Source of the DNA: an uncultured Oscillospiraceae bacterium
Lineage (GTDB): Bacteria; Bacillota_A; Clostridia; Oscillospirales; Oscillospiraceae
Direction of reading: 5' to 3'
DNA length: 30,593 bases
NCBI GenBank assembly: GCA_900770015.1
Contig: CAAGIU010000466.1
Location: 1-30,593, forward strand
Below are positions 22,511 to 30,509 of the stretch, one piece after another. Within the stretch, counting starts at the first letter, position 1; each line of letters begins with the position of its first letter. The translations under genes and the position numbers were made by a program. A model generated the notes under the pieces. The model did no database searches, was not told where the DNA came from, and was given only the letters and a program-made list of their open reading frames with translations.

Positions 22511-24031
22511 ATGGCATATGGTATCGGCGCTGAAAGCCGGGGTGCCAACAGCAAAATCGTGGTTCTGGATTCCAACGGCGTCAGAACCATTCCGTTGGGG
22601 CAGTACCGGCAGTGGACGATTTCCCGAAGAGGATCTGCGGCGTCACAGTCCGGCGGCGCTGTGATTGAGGTTGCCTCGCCCATTGTAAGCGCACAGCACG
22701 GCTGGCTGTTCTGCGATGAGCGGGGACACTGGTACTATTCCGACAATCCGGAGAATACCAACGGAACGCTTTATAAAGGCAGCATTCTGCCAAGACCGAG
22801 CCGGAGCGACAAACCGGTGTGCGTCAGACTGATGGATGGAGACATCCTTCGGATCGATAACGCAAATTCCAAAAGAACGCATACGGATGCGGCGTTGCTC
22901 CTCTATACCGAAACGGCCAGCTCCAGCGCCTGGAAGCGGTATCCCTTGACGGGAAAGACCTCCGTGACAATTGGCCGGTCCTCCAAATGCGATATCCGGG
23001 TTCCCGTGCCCTATGTTTCCGGAAGACATGCCGTTCTGACCAATACATCCTCCGGCTGGACGGTCTCCGACTGCGACAGCAAGGCGGGCACCTATCTCAA
23101 CAACCACAGGGTAACCCGGTCTGCAATTGTCAGAGAAAAGGATTGCATTTCCGTTGCGGACTGCAAATTCTTCCTTGTGGGGCAGACGGTATTTTACTGC
23201 GGCCGGGAAGAAACCATGCATTCCGTGATGCTGACGTCTCCGTCGGAACGCCCGGTGATTCTTCATGCGAAGATCCGAAGCAAAAGGGTGAAGGATTACA
23301 GCGGTACGGGAACAAAGGAATTGATCCGCGATGTCAATATCGACATCCGCGGCGGCACGCTGGTTGCCATGCTGGGCACGGCGGGCGCGGGCAAATCCAC
23401 CGTGATGAACTGCCTGAACGGTATGGACCTGGCAGGCGTGGAGGGCAGCGTTTTTTACCGGAATGTGGACCTGATGAAGGATTTTGACCGCATGAAGCAG
23501 ATGATCGGCAATGTTCCCCAGCAGAAGGTGTTCCACAAAACCTTCACCCCGGAGCAGGAGTTCCGGCTGGCGGCGCGCAAACGCCTTCCGGGCGATACAA
23601 CGGATGGGGAAATTGAGGAGCGTGTCAATGCTGCCCTGCACATGCTGAGCATGGAAGGTGTCCGCAGGAATCGGAACAGCAAGCTCAGCGGAGGCGAGCA
23701 GACCCGGGTGAATGTGGGAATCGAACTGGTGGCGGACCGGGACCTGCTGTGTCTGGATGAACCGGATCAGGGCCTGAGTCCCAACTATAAGCACGAGCTG
23801 TTCGAAATTCTGCGGAATCTGGCCCACAAAAACGGCAAGACGATCCTGGCTATTATCCACGATGTGTCGGAGATCGATATGTTCGATCAGGTCATCATTC
23901 TTGCCAAAAAGGACGGCGTCGGCCGACTGGCGTACTCGGGCTCTCCCAAAGAAGCCAGAGCGCATTTTGGCGCGGATATCCGGGATGTTTATGCATTGCT
24001 GGAGCGCGAGCCGGAAAGGTATATCAGGTGA
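22511..24031 (+). CDS. ABC exporter ATPase with two N-terminal FHA domains
   Basis: This 506-residue protein has three parts. FHA 1 (about 15-130) is divergent: TISR replaces the usual GR, while S60, H63 and NTNGT (82-86) remain. FHA 2 (about 135-230) is canonical, with IGRS (154-157), SGRH (170-173) and KAGTY. The ABCG-type nucleotide-binding domain (about 250-506) has Walker A GTAGAGKST (289-297), Q-loop VPQQ, signature LSGGEQ (392-397), Walker B LLCLDEPDQGL (412-422) and His450. All ATPase motifs are intact. The FHA-FHA-ABC order is that of mycobacterial Rv1747, which is controlled by Ser/Thr kinases, but here the membrane part is a separate gene starting directly after the stop. Substrate unknown. 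Confidence 0.93.
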   Translation: MAYGIGAESRGANSKIVVLDSNGVRTIPLGQYRQWTISRRGSAASQSGGAVIEVASPIVSAQHGWLFCDERGHWYYSDNPENTNGTLYKGSILPRPSRSDKPVCVRLMDGDILRIDNANSKRTHTDAALLLYTETASSSAWKRYPLTGKTSVTIGRSSKCDIRVPVPYVSGRHAVLTNTSSGWTVSDCDSKAGTYLNNHRVTRSAIVREKDCISVADCKFFLVGQTVFYCGREETMHSVMLTSPSERPVILHAKIRSKRVKDYSGTGTKELIRDVNIDIRGGTLVAMLGTAGAGKSTVMNCLNGMDLAGVEGSVFYRNVDLMKDFDRMKQMIGNVPQQKVFHKTFTPEQEFRLAARKRLPGDTTDGEIEERVNAALHMLSMEGVRRNRNSKLSGGEQTRVNVGIELVADRDLLCLDEPDQGLSPNYKHELFEILRNLAHKNGKTILAIIHDVSEIDMFDQVIILAKKDGVGRLAYSGSPKEARAHFGADIRDVYALLEREPERYIR

Positions 24032-24907
24032 ATGAGCATGATTATTAAATCGGCAAAGGGAATTTCCTATCCGGATGAGCTGCTGTTGCTGCTGAAGGAA
24101 TCTGCGATGATCCTGATGGGGGAAACCCGCAATCTGATCATTTCGCTGTGCTTTCCCGTTGCGGCAGCCATTGTGACCATCTGGATAGCCGGAAAAGATA
24201 TGTTTGTGAACATGGAGAGCACCAAATCCGCGTGCTTTATTCTGGTGTGTGCGGCAATTTGGGGCGGACTGTTCAATTCCATCCAGGTGGTGGTGAAGGA
24301 GCGGGCGATGATCAAGCGGGATTACGTCAGCGGCGCCCTGCGAATCAGCTGCTATACCATATCCCGTTCCGTGGTTCAGCTGGCGCTGTGCTTTGTTCAG
24401 AGCCTAATCCTGTTTCTGAGCATCCAGGGGGTTCACCTGGTCTACGGAAATGATCTGCCGAAGGAGGGCGTGATTTTTTCCGGGCCAATGGCGGAATATT
24501 TCATTACGATTTTTCTTGTCATGTACGCGGCGGATGCCATGGGACTGATGGTTTCCTGCCTGGTAAAAAGCGAACAGCTGGCCAGTCAGCTCTCGCCCTA
24601 TATTCTGATTGTTCAGCTGCTGTTTTCCGGTGTGCTGTTTGAGATGAAGGGGGCTTCCTCCTCAGTTTCCGCGCTGATGCTGAGCCGCTGGGGCATGGAG
24701 GCGCTGGGCAATATCAGCAATCTGAACAGCATCAAGTCCCAAATTGCAGCGCAGATCCCCCAGTATGTGACGCCCGTGGATGAGGCGTTTGAGCATACGC
24801 CGGAGCACCTGTGGACCACCTGGCTGATCCTGGTGCTGTTCTGCGTGGTTCCGCTGGTTGCGGGCAACTTCCTGCTTCACCGCGTGAAGAAGGATACGAG
24901 AGAATAA
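24032..24907 (+). CDS. ABC-2 type membrane permease, partner of the FHA ATPase
   Basis: This 291-residue protein shows about six hydrophobic segments (near 36-54, 66-85, 110-130, 150-175, 187-205 and 262-283). A hydrophilic outer loop of about 55 residues lies before the last, the plan of an ABCG/ABC-2 half-transporter. The start codon directly follows the ATPase stop with no gap, and an AGGTGA site lies inside the upstream gene, so the two are translationally coupled. Together they should form an exporter whose activity is gated by phosphothreonine binding at the FHA domains. In Rv1747 the two parts are one chain. The cargo (lipid, glycan, peptide or drug) cannot be deduced. Confidence 0.9.
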   Translation: MSMIIKSAKGISYPDELLLLLKESAMILMGETRNLIISLCFPVAAAIVTIWIAGKDMFVNMESTKSACFILVCAAIWGGLFNSIQVVVKERAMIKRDYVSGALRISCYTISRSVVQLALCFVQSLILFLSIQGVHLVYGNDLPKEGVIFSGPMAEYFITIFLVMYAADAMGLMVSCLVKSEQLASQLSPYILIVQLLFSGVLFEMKGASSSVSALMLSRWGMEALGNISNLNSIKSQIAAQIPQYVTPVDEAFEHTPEHLWTTWLILVLFCVVPLVAGNFLLHRVKKDTRE

Positions 24908-24955
24908 GGAAATGTGGGCAGACGGCATTTCCGCGGCAAAGGGTGAGAACATACC

Positions 24956-26860
24956 ATGAAAGTAAATCGTTGTATGAAATGCATGCGGGAAACAGGCGCA
25001 TATCCCTGCCCGCACTGCGGTTATACAGGGCGGCCTCAGCCGGACTATGCGCTGCGGCAGGGAACCATCCTGAACGGTAAATATTTGATTGGCTGCGTTC
25101 TGGGTCAGGGCGGTTTTGGAATCACCTATGTGGGCTGGGATCTGTCCCTGGAAATCAAGGTGGCCGTCAAGGAATATTATCCCTCCGGCGCGGTTTCCCG
25201 CAGTCTTACCACCGGTTCGACGGTGAAGTGGTATGACAATCAGAAGGCGGCAACGCTTCGGAATGATGGCGTTGCTTCCTCCGTCCGGGAAGCGCGAAAA
25301 ATGGCAAAGGTCGCCGGCGTCAGCGGTGTTGTCCATGTCCGCGAGGTGTTCGCCGAAAACAATACCGCCTACATTGTCATGGACTTTGCGGAGGGAAGAA
25401 CGCTGAAGTCTCTGGTGGATAAGAACGGCACATTAAGCTGGGACCAGGCCAGGCGCATTTTCCTCCCGGCCATTGAAACCCTGGCCAAGGTGCACGATCT
25501 GGGCATTATCCACCGGGATATCAGCCCCGATAATATCATGGTGGGTCACGACGGAAGTGTTCAGATCCTGGATCTGGGCGCAGCCAAGGATCTGGCCGCC
25601 AATTCCGGTGCCAGCTCCATGCTGGTGGCCAAGAATGGCTTCAGCCCCGTGGAGCAATACGGCGCTCGGGGAAATACCGGCCCCTGGACCGATGTGTATG
25701 CCATGGCTGCGACAATTTATTATACGCTGACGGGCATTTATCTGCCCATGGCGACGGACCGGCTGGACCAGGATATGGTGAACTGGGATCTTCCACAGCT
25801 GCAGAGCCTGCCCGCCAATGTTCGCCGGGCTCTGCGCAAGGCCATGAGCGTTCAGAAGGCAAACCGCCAGCAGAGCGCCCGGGAATTGCTCAATGACCTG
25901 AAGGAAGAAAAGGGGAGAAGCCCCCTGCCATGGATCGGACTGGCAGCGGCCTGCCTGGTGGTGGCCTGCGTGGCGGTGGTGTTCCTGATCACAGGGGGGA
26001 AAACGCAGACCCATACCCATGTCTGGAGCGACGCAACCTGTGAACAGGCAAAGAAGTGTACAATTTGCGGCAAAACATCGGGGGAGCCTTTGGGCCATTA
26101 CTGGCTGGATCCGACCCACTCTTCCCCCAAAACCTGCCTGCGCTGCGGCGCGACGGAGGGAAGTCCCCTGCCGGCGGAAGAAACAACAGCCCCCAAAGCC
26201 ATGGTGCGTATGCCCAGCGTGGGCGATTATGTCACCATGGGCACCTATCCCCAGACCAAGTACGGCAATGACAACACCCCCATTGAGTGGCTGGTTCTGG
26301 ATAAGGACGGTACCTCTGTCCTGCTGCTGAGCCGGTATGGACTGGATACGGATATTCCCTACAATAACAGATACGTATCCGTCACCTGGCAGTCCAGCTC
26401 CGTGCGCACCTGGCTCAATGGACGATTCCTGTCCTCGTTCACGGCCAACGAGCAGAATGCGATCCTGACGACGTGGGTGGACAACGGGACGAGTCAGGGC
26501 TTCCGGCACGAACAATGGACGGGCATCGGCGGCTATGATACGCAGGATAAGGTGTTCCTGCTGAGCTATGCGGAGGCCAGCCGCTATCTTGGCATCACCG
26601 GTCCCGGTACCACAGGACCGGTCGGCGCCCGGGTGATCCCTACGGCTTACGCGGAAAACAAGGATGCCTACATTTCGGAAAAGCACGAGGCCTCCAATGG
26701 CGCCATGGCCAGCTGGTGGTGGCTGCGTTCGCCCGGTATCAACCAGTATGATGCTGCCTGCGTCCGCAGTGGCGGATGCCTGGGCGAAGAGATGTGCACG
26801 GAATCCATCGGCTGCATTCGCCCCGCCATGTGGGTGGATTGGGAAACGCTCCACCAGTGA
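24956..26860 (+). CDS. Membrane Ser/Thr kinase with DUF6273 outer domain (second copy)
   Basis: This 634-residue protein has a zinc ribbon (C6, C9, C18, C21) and a kinase domain (about 40-315) with GQGGFG (50-55), Lys72, HRDISPDN (186-193), DLG (206-208) and GFSPVEQY. A membrane helix lies at 325-346. A Cys/His-rich outer segment (C362, C368, C371, C394, C397) follows. The DUF6273 domain (about 418-634) has TYPQT, IEWLVLD, RTWLNG, DKVFLLS, WWWLRSPG and RPAMWV. The first 60 residues nearly match those of the kinase at 9953, so the two are duplicates bracketing the operon. The outer Cys/His segment resembles that of the receptor PP2C in spacing style. It is the last gene of the operon and is followed by a strong terminator. 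Confidence 0.92.
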   Translation: MKVNRCMKCMRETGAYPCPHCGYTGRPQPDYALRQGTILNGKYLIGCVLGQGGFGITYVGWDLSLEIKVAVKEYYPSGAVSRSLTTGSTVKWYDNQKAATLRNDGVASSVREARKMAKVAGVSGVVHVREVFAENNTAYIVMDFAEGRTLKSLVDKNGTLSWDQARRIFLPAIETLAKVHDLGIIHRDISPDNIMVGHDGSVQILDLGAAKDLAANSGASSMLVAKNGFSPVEQYGARGNTGPWTDVYAMAATIYYTLTGIYLPMATDRLDQDMVNWDLPQLQSLPANVRRALRKAMSVQKANRQQSARELLNDLKEEKGRSPLPWIGLAAACLVVACVAVVFLITGGKTQTHTHVWSDATCEQAKKCTICGKTSGEPLGHYWLDPTHSSPKTCLRCGATEGSPLPAEETTAPKAMVRMPSVGDYVTMGTYPQTKYGNDNTPIEWLVLDKDGTSVLLLSRYGLDTDIPYNNRYVSVTWQSSSVRTWLNGRFLSSFTANEQNAILTTWVDNGTSQGFRHEQWTGIGGYDTQDKVFLLSYAEASRYLGITGPGTTGPVGARVIPTAYAENKDAYISEKHEASNGAMASWWWLRSPGINQYDAACVRSGGCLGEEMCTESIGCIRPAMWVDWETLHQ

Positions 26861-26885
26861 GAAGCGCCGCATTCCATACAAAAGA

Positions 26886-26932
26886 AGCATCCCGGCCCCG
26901 GAAAATTTTCCGGATCCGGGATGCTGTTTTTC
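26886..26932 (+). terminator. Terminator of the signalling operon
   Basis: AGCATCCCGG (26886-26895) pairs with CCGGGATGCT (26916-26925) around an inner CCGGAAAATTTTCCGG palindrome. GTTTTTCC follows. This is a strong intrinsic terminator 25 bases after the last kinase stop codon. Confidence 0.85.
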
Positions 26933-26946
26933 CGTGGGGACAGAAT

Positions 26947-26979
26947 ATGCCCGCTGCAGATTGTTTTTGCAGCGGGCAT
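26947..26979 (-). terminator. Hairpin downstream of the DegV gene
   Basis: A perfect 12-bp stem (ATGCCCGCTGCA, 26947-26958 and 26968-26979) lies 26 bases after the DegV stop codon on the minus strand. It probably ends or stabilises that transcript, although no long T-run follows it. Confidence 0.55.
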
Positions 26980-27005
26980 CATTGTGAGAAAGGGGCGTTT
27001 CGGGA

Positions 27006-27857
27006 TCAGAGGGCCTTGGTGCAGGCGATGGCGATGGCGCCGGGGCCGATGTGGCAGGCGATGCTCAGGGTCAGCTTGTCCGGATCCACCTGGTATCCCG
27101 GGAACCGTTCCTCAATTTCCTGCTTCCATTCCAGGGCGTCCGCTTCGGAGCAGGTGTAGGCAGCCTGCAGGTGGACTTTTTGTCCGGCAAAGCGTTGGCG
27201 CATGTCCTTTTCCACCGCGTCCAGCATGATCTTCTTGGCCTGCCTGAAGCCTCTGGCTTTGGCGAAGGAGTCCAGCTTCTCTCCCTGAATCTGCAGCACC
27301 GGCTTGATGTTCAGGATGGTTCCGATGGCCGCCGCGGCGGGGGTGACACGGCCGCCCTGCTTCAGATACTTCAGGGTGTCCACGGTGATGTAAATGCTGG
27401 ATTCCAGCTTCGTTTCTTCCAGAAAGTCCCTGATTTCTGCGCCGGACCTGCCCTGCTTTGCCAGCTCGATGGCGTCCAGAACGGAGCGCTTCTGGGTGAC
27501 GGAGATCCTCTGGTTGTTGACGACAAAGACCTTTCCGTCATAGTCCTCCGCCAGCATAAGGGCGGTTTCGCAGGAATTGCTCAGCCCGCTGGACATGGGG
27601 ATATAGACCACCTCGTCGTATTCGGTCAGAAGCCTGTCCCACAGGTCCATCACATCCCCCGGCGCGGGCTGGGAGGTGGTGATGGTGCAGTCGGACTGCA
27701 GCTTTTCATAGAACTGCTCCTGGGTCAGGGTGACATCCTCAAAATACAGCTGGTCGTCAATGGTGAACGGCATGGGGATGACGGAAATCCCCAGCCTTTT
27801 TGCCATTTCCTGAGAGATTCCGCTGTTGCTGTCTGTTGCGATTGCTGTTTTTGCCAT
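27006..27857 (-). CDS. DegV family fatty-acid-binding protein
   Basis: This 283-residue protein is typical of the DegV (FakB-like) family. These cytoplasmic proteins hold a fatty acid in a hydrophobic pocket and, in species with FakA, present it for phosphorylation. Family motifs visible are the N-terminal ATDSNSGIS (7-15), TTSQPAPGD (60-68), IPMSSGLSNS (86-95) and LKYLKQGGR near residue 155. The start at 27857 is set by AAGGAG eight bases upstream and by the family N-terminus. It lies 11 bases downstream of the HAD gene and is probably co-transcribed with it. No FakA kinase is in the window, so the partner is elsewhere. Confidence 0.92.
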   Translation of the reverse strand: MAKTAIATDSNSGISQEMAKRLGISVIPMPFTIDDQLYFEDVTLTQEQFYEKLQSDCTITTSQPAPGDVMDLWDRLLTEYDEVVYIPMSSGLSNSCETALMLAEDYDGKVFVVNNQRISVTQKRSVLDAIELAKQGRSGAEIRDFLEETKLESSIYITVDTLKYLKQGGRVTPAAAAIGTILNIKPVLQIQGEKLDSFAKARGFRQAKKIMLDAVEKDMRQRFAGQKVHLQAAYTCSEADALEWKQEIEERFPGYQVDPDKLTLSIACHIGPGAIAIACTKAL

Positions 27858-27868
27858 GGTGATTCTCC

Positions 27869-28600
27869 TTATATCGTTGCTTCGGATTCCCGGCACTGGG
27901 ATTCGATGTAGTCCATGAGCTGGGGGAAGCCGCCGTGGGGCCAGGTGCTGATGTCCTTGTTTTCTCTGTTCAGCAGGCAGTCCGTCAGCAAAAATACCCG
28001 CATGCCGGTCTCGGCAGCCGCCATATCCTCGGTGGCGTCATTACCCACCATCAGGCACTCCTCCGGCCGGACACCCAGCCGCTTCATGATCTCCCGGTAA
28101 TAGTCGGGGTTGGGCTTGCACAGGCCGATGTTTTCGTAGGTGGTGTAAAGCGCGAAATCCTCCGGCGTCAGGCCTGCCCAGCGAATGCGGCTCCGGGTGG
28201 CGACGGCGGGGAAGATGGGGTTGGTGGCCAGCACGGCGCGCAGTCCCAGCGCCTTCACGGCTTGCACCGTGGCTGCCGCGTCGGGGTTGAAGCCGCAGAA
28301 AGCCTGCGCCGCCTGGAAATCGGTTTCGTAGAATTCCTCAAACAGCGGCAGATCCTCCAGCACAGCCTCGCCGAAGATGCTGCTGAACCTGTCCCAGAAG
28401 GCCTTCTCGTTGGTCCGGCTTCCGTCGTTTTTTACCATGGCGGCGGTGCCTGCCCAGATCCCGTCCACCAGCTGCTTTGGCTCATACCCGTGGGGCGCCA
28501 GCTTGGCTGCCAGGAGCCGGAAATAGCCTCTTGTAAAGGCGTCGTTGTCCATGGGAAGCAGCGTCCCGTCCAGGTCAAATAGAATCGTCGTCAGTTTCAT
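27869..28600 (-). CDS. HAD family hydrolase
   Basis: This 243-residue HAD phosphatase carries the full motif set: DLDGT (9-13) with the nucleophile Asp9, a Thr-containing motif II (LATNP, near 125), the Lys of motif III (CKPNPDYY, near 167) and the acidic motif IV (VGNDATED, near 188). A helical cap sits between motifs I and II, so it is a C1-cap type. It should hydrolyse a small phosphorylated metabolite; the substrate cannot be told. It is the first gene of a pair with DegV, with a weak GAAGGA site. A promoter is visible at 28856-28884, which would give a leader of about 250 bases containing the hairpin repeat. Confidence 0.92.
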   Translation of the reverse strand: MKLTTILFDLDGTLLPMDNDAFTRGYFRLLAAKLAPHGYEPKQLVDGIWAGTAAMVKNDGSRTNEKAFWDRFSSIFGEAVLEDLPLFEEFYETDFQAAQAFCGFNPDAAATVQAVKALGLRAVLATNPIFPAVATRSRIRWAGLTPEDFALYTTYENIGLCKPNPDYYREIMKRLGVRPEECLMVGNDATEDMAAAETGMRVFLLTDCLLNRENKDISTWPHGGFPQLMDYIESQCRESEATI

Positions 28601-28747
28601 GTGTCATGTCCTTCGCTTGTGGTTGATGTTTTTTGCTCCATGCCGACAATCCTGCTGGAAAAGCAAAAAGACAGTAAATGATGCGCGTATCGGTTATTCC
28701 CGGCACCCCACTACGCAATGCCTATCCTTAACCGGGGTACCCTCTCA

Positions 28748-28811
28748 GTCAGCCTGTTCGGCTGACAGCTCTCCCAAAGGGAGAGCCAAGGGCGCTGTAA
28801 GCGCCGGTGCG
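28748..28811. repeat. Intergenic repeat with three consecutive hairpins
   Basis: Three perfect hairpins follow each other: 28748-28766 (7 bp), 28768-28786 (8 bp, loop AAA) and 28791-28805 (6 bp, loop GTA). The 20 bases at 28792-28811 recur at 1241-1260. CTCTCCCAAAGGGAGAGCC-type sequence recurs inverted at 30570-30590. The gap at 28601-29048 holds this repeat, a minus-strand promoter and a terminator, and no gene. It is probably a dispersed non-coding repeat. Confidence 0.75.
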
Positions 28812-28855
28812 CAAAGTGACAATTTGATGAGGTGACCTGATAAGCATAATATATT

Positions 28856-28884
28856 ATTATACTTTGATAATGGGGAAAATGCAA
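28856..28884 (-). promoter_or_regulatory. Promoter of the HAD-DegV pair
   Basis: On the minus strand TTGCAT (28879-28884) and a perfect TATAAT (28856-28861) are 17 bases apart. It points at the HAD gene about 250 bases away, so the hairpin repeat would be transcribed in the leader. Confidence 0.6.
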
Positions 28885-28994
28885 GAGGCTGCAGAATATA
28901 TGGCAGCTTTTTGACATGAAGTGTTGCGCGAAAGAAGGAAAAACAGCGGAAGTCAGCCTCCCGCGCTGTACAATCCTGCAATTGCCCGGAGCTT

Positions 28995-29041
28995 GCAGCA
29001 AAAAAATCCGAGCCCATCTCCGGGCTCGGATTTTTTGCTGC
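28995..29041 (-). terminator. Terminator of the FUSC-HAD gene
   Basis: GCAGCAAAAAAATCCGAGCCC pairs with GGGCTCGGATTTTTTGCTGC around a four- to five-base loop. The A- and T-rich lower stem makes it a classic bidirectional intrinsic terminator, placed seven bases after the FUSC gene stop on the minus strand. Confidence 0.85.
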
Positions 29042-29048
29042 AGGGGTA

Positions 29049-30347
29049 TCAGTCCATCCCCAGCGCTTCCAGAGACGCACCCTCGAAGAGCTTTTTCAGA
29101 GCCTTGACGGCACTGTTGCCGCCGTCATCGTGGACATAGACGTCGTACTGCCCGGGGATGCTGCCGAAGGTGACGGTTTTCTCTGCCCCGGTGCGCGCTT
29201 TCAGAATTTCCAGCATGTGTGCTTTGCAAGCGCTGCTGTCATAGACCTTGAGATAGCTGAAGCCGGGGTATTCGGCGGCGGGGGACAGCACGGTTCGCAC
29301 ACTGCCGCCCAGCCGGCGGGTGATCTGGGATGCGATCTCCTGTGCGGATGCTGTCTGTGTCAGAACCAGGATGTAGATCACCTGTTCGTTCCCGGGCTGG
29401 CCCCGGAACTGCTTGCGGGTGTAGTTGCGGTAGGGGGAGCGGCGCAGACGGGCGAACAGGTCCCGCTCGGCGTCGTTCTGAAAGTCGCCGTAGTAGATCA
29501 GCAGGGTGTTGTCCCGGAGCACGTTGACGAAGGGGTGGGCGCCGGAATCCAGGACGATCTGCTCTGCTTCCGCCGCCGTCTCCGGGGGCAGGGCGCAGAC
29601 ATCCAGGTACCGGTTTTCCCGGATGTCATAGAGCACGGCGCCGTCCATGGCGATGACGGGCAGCTTCAGGTCGATGCCGCTGAGGGGCTCCATCATGGAG
29701 GCGGGGGTGCGGATGGTGGAGATGGTGAACTTCACCCCCTGGGCAATCAGGCGGTTCAGCTCCACCTTGCTGTAGGGCGTCATGACCTCCTTGCTGGACA
29801 CCAGCACGGAGTCGATGCCGCTGACATAGAGCACATTGTCCTGCTGCTTCACCGGGCGGTGGGCGGAGTTCAGAGCCACCGCGACGCCGATGCCGATGAG
29901 GGTGTCCAGCACCCGGTTGAAGGCAAACAGGTAGGGGTTCTCGTCAAAGCTGTGGTTGATGGCGATGGTCAGGAACACAACGCAGGAAAAATAGGAGGCG
30001 TTGCGCTTGTCCAGCAGCACCGTGGTATAGAGAATGGGCGTCAGCATGGCGCAGGCGGAGAGATAAATCACTGCCCTGTTGGTGCAGCCCATGGCCCGGA
30101 AGAACAGCAGGAACACCAGCCCGAAGGCCGCCCCCAAAAAGGTGCCGATGGTGCGCTGCTTTGCCTTGTCCAGCGTGGAGGTGGTATAGGGCTGGATGCA
30201 CCAGAGCACAGCGAGAATGCTGTAAAATGGGATGCCGCTTCCGATGGGCAGCAGCTCCCGGATGAGATAGATGAGAATGCAGATGGCCGAGCCCACCGTG
30301 GATTTGACAATGCGCGCCCCGATGGGAGGCAGAGGCTTTTTTGACAT
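29049..30347 (-). CDS. FUSC-type membrane protein fused to a degenerate HAD domain
   Basis: This 432-residue fusion has an N-terminal FUSC/aromatic-acid-exporter-like domain (about 1-162) with four to six hydrophobic segments and the LWCIQP and GTFLGAAFG motifs. A C-terminal Cof-like HAD domain (about 170-432) follows. The HAD fold is recognisable from the order of blocks, including a MDGAVLYD segment. Motif I, normally DxDGT, reads GIDSV (177-181), so the nucleophile Asp is replaced. Motif II reads STIRTP, and the final GDxxND block is not recognisable. The HAD part is therefore probably non-catalytic and may bind a ligand or regulate the membrane part. The start at 30347 follows an AAGGAG site; an upstream ATG at 30380 would overlap that site. 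Transported compound unknown. Confidence 0.82.
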   Translation of the reverse strand: MSKKPLPPIGARIVKSTVGSAICILIYLIRELLPIGSGIPFYSILAVLWCIQPYTTSTLDKAKQRTIGTFLGAAFGLVFLLFFRAMGCTNRAVIYLSACAMLTPILYTTVLLDKRNASYFSCVVFLTIAINHSFDENPYLFAFNRVLDTLIGIGVAVALNSAHRPVKQQDNVLYVSGIDSVLVSSKEVMTPYSKVELNRLIAQGVKFTISTIRTPASMMEPLSGIDLKLPVIAMDGAVLYDIRENRYLDVCALPPETAAEAEQIVLDSGAHPFVNVLRDNTLLIYYGDFQNDAERDLFARLRRSPYRNYTRKQFRGQPGNEQVIYILVLTQTASAQEIASQITRRLGGSVRTVLSPAAEYPGFSYLKVYDSSACKAHMLEILKARTGAEKTVTFGSIPGQYDVYVHDDGGNSAVKALKKLFEGASLEALGMD

Positions 30348-30418
30348 GGTTTCTCCTTCTTCCCGGAATTGCCCAGCCATCGTAGTAGGGCGAAATATCT
30401 TAAAATTGTAATTTGCAG

Positions 30419-30451
30419 GAGAGAGTGGAGAGTGAAGAGTGTAGAGTGAAG
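30419..30451. repeat. Short imperfect GAGAGTG repeat
   Basis: About four degenerate copies of GAGAGTG/GAAGAGTG/TAGAGTG run in a row in the gap upstream of the FUSC gene. No function is evident. Confidence 0.5.
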
Positions 30452-30509
30452 ATAATGAAATAGATCCATTTCATATAAATGCTTATCGGTTTCACTCAGC
30501 TTCGCGAAA

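Noticed and set aside
4550..26860. Type VI secretion-linked threonine phosphorylation (PpkA/PppA/Fha)
   Set aside because: Kinase, PP2C and FHA are shared, but no Tss/VipA/ClpV/Hcp/VgrG component is present, and the domain plan and likely host (Firmicute) do not fit.
29130..30344. A 404-codon open frame antisense to the FUSC-HAD gene
   Set aside because: Same reason: it mirrors a well-supported gene and shows only Gly/Val/His-rich shadow sequence.
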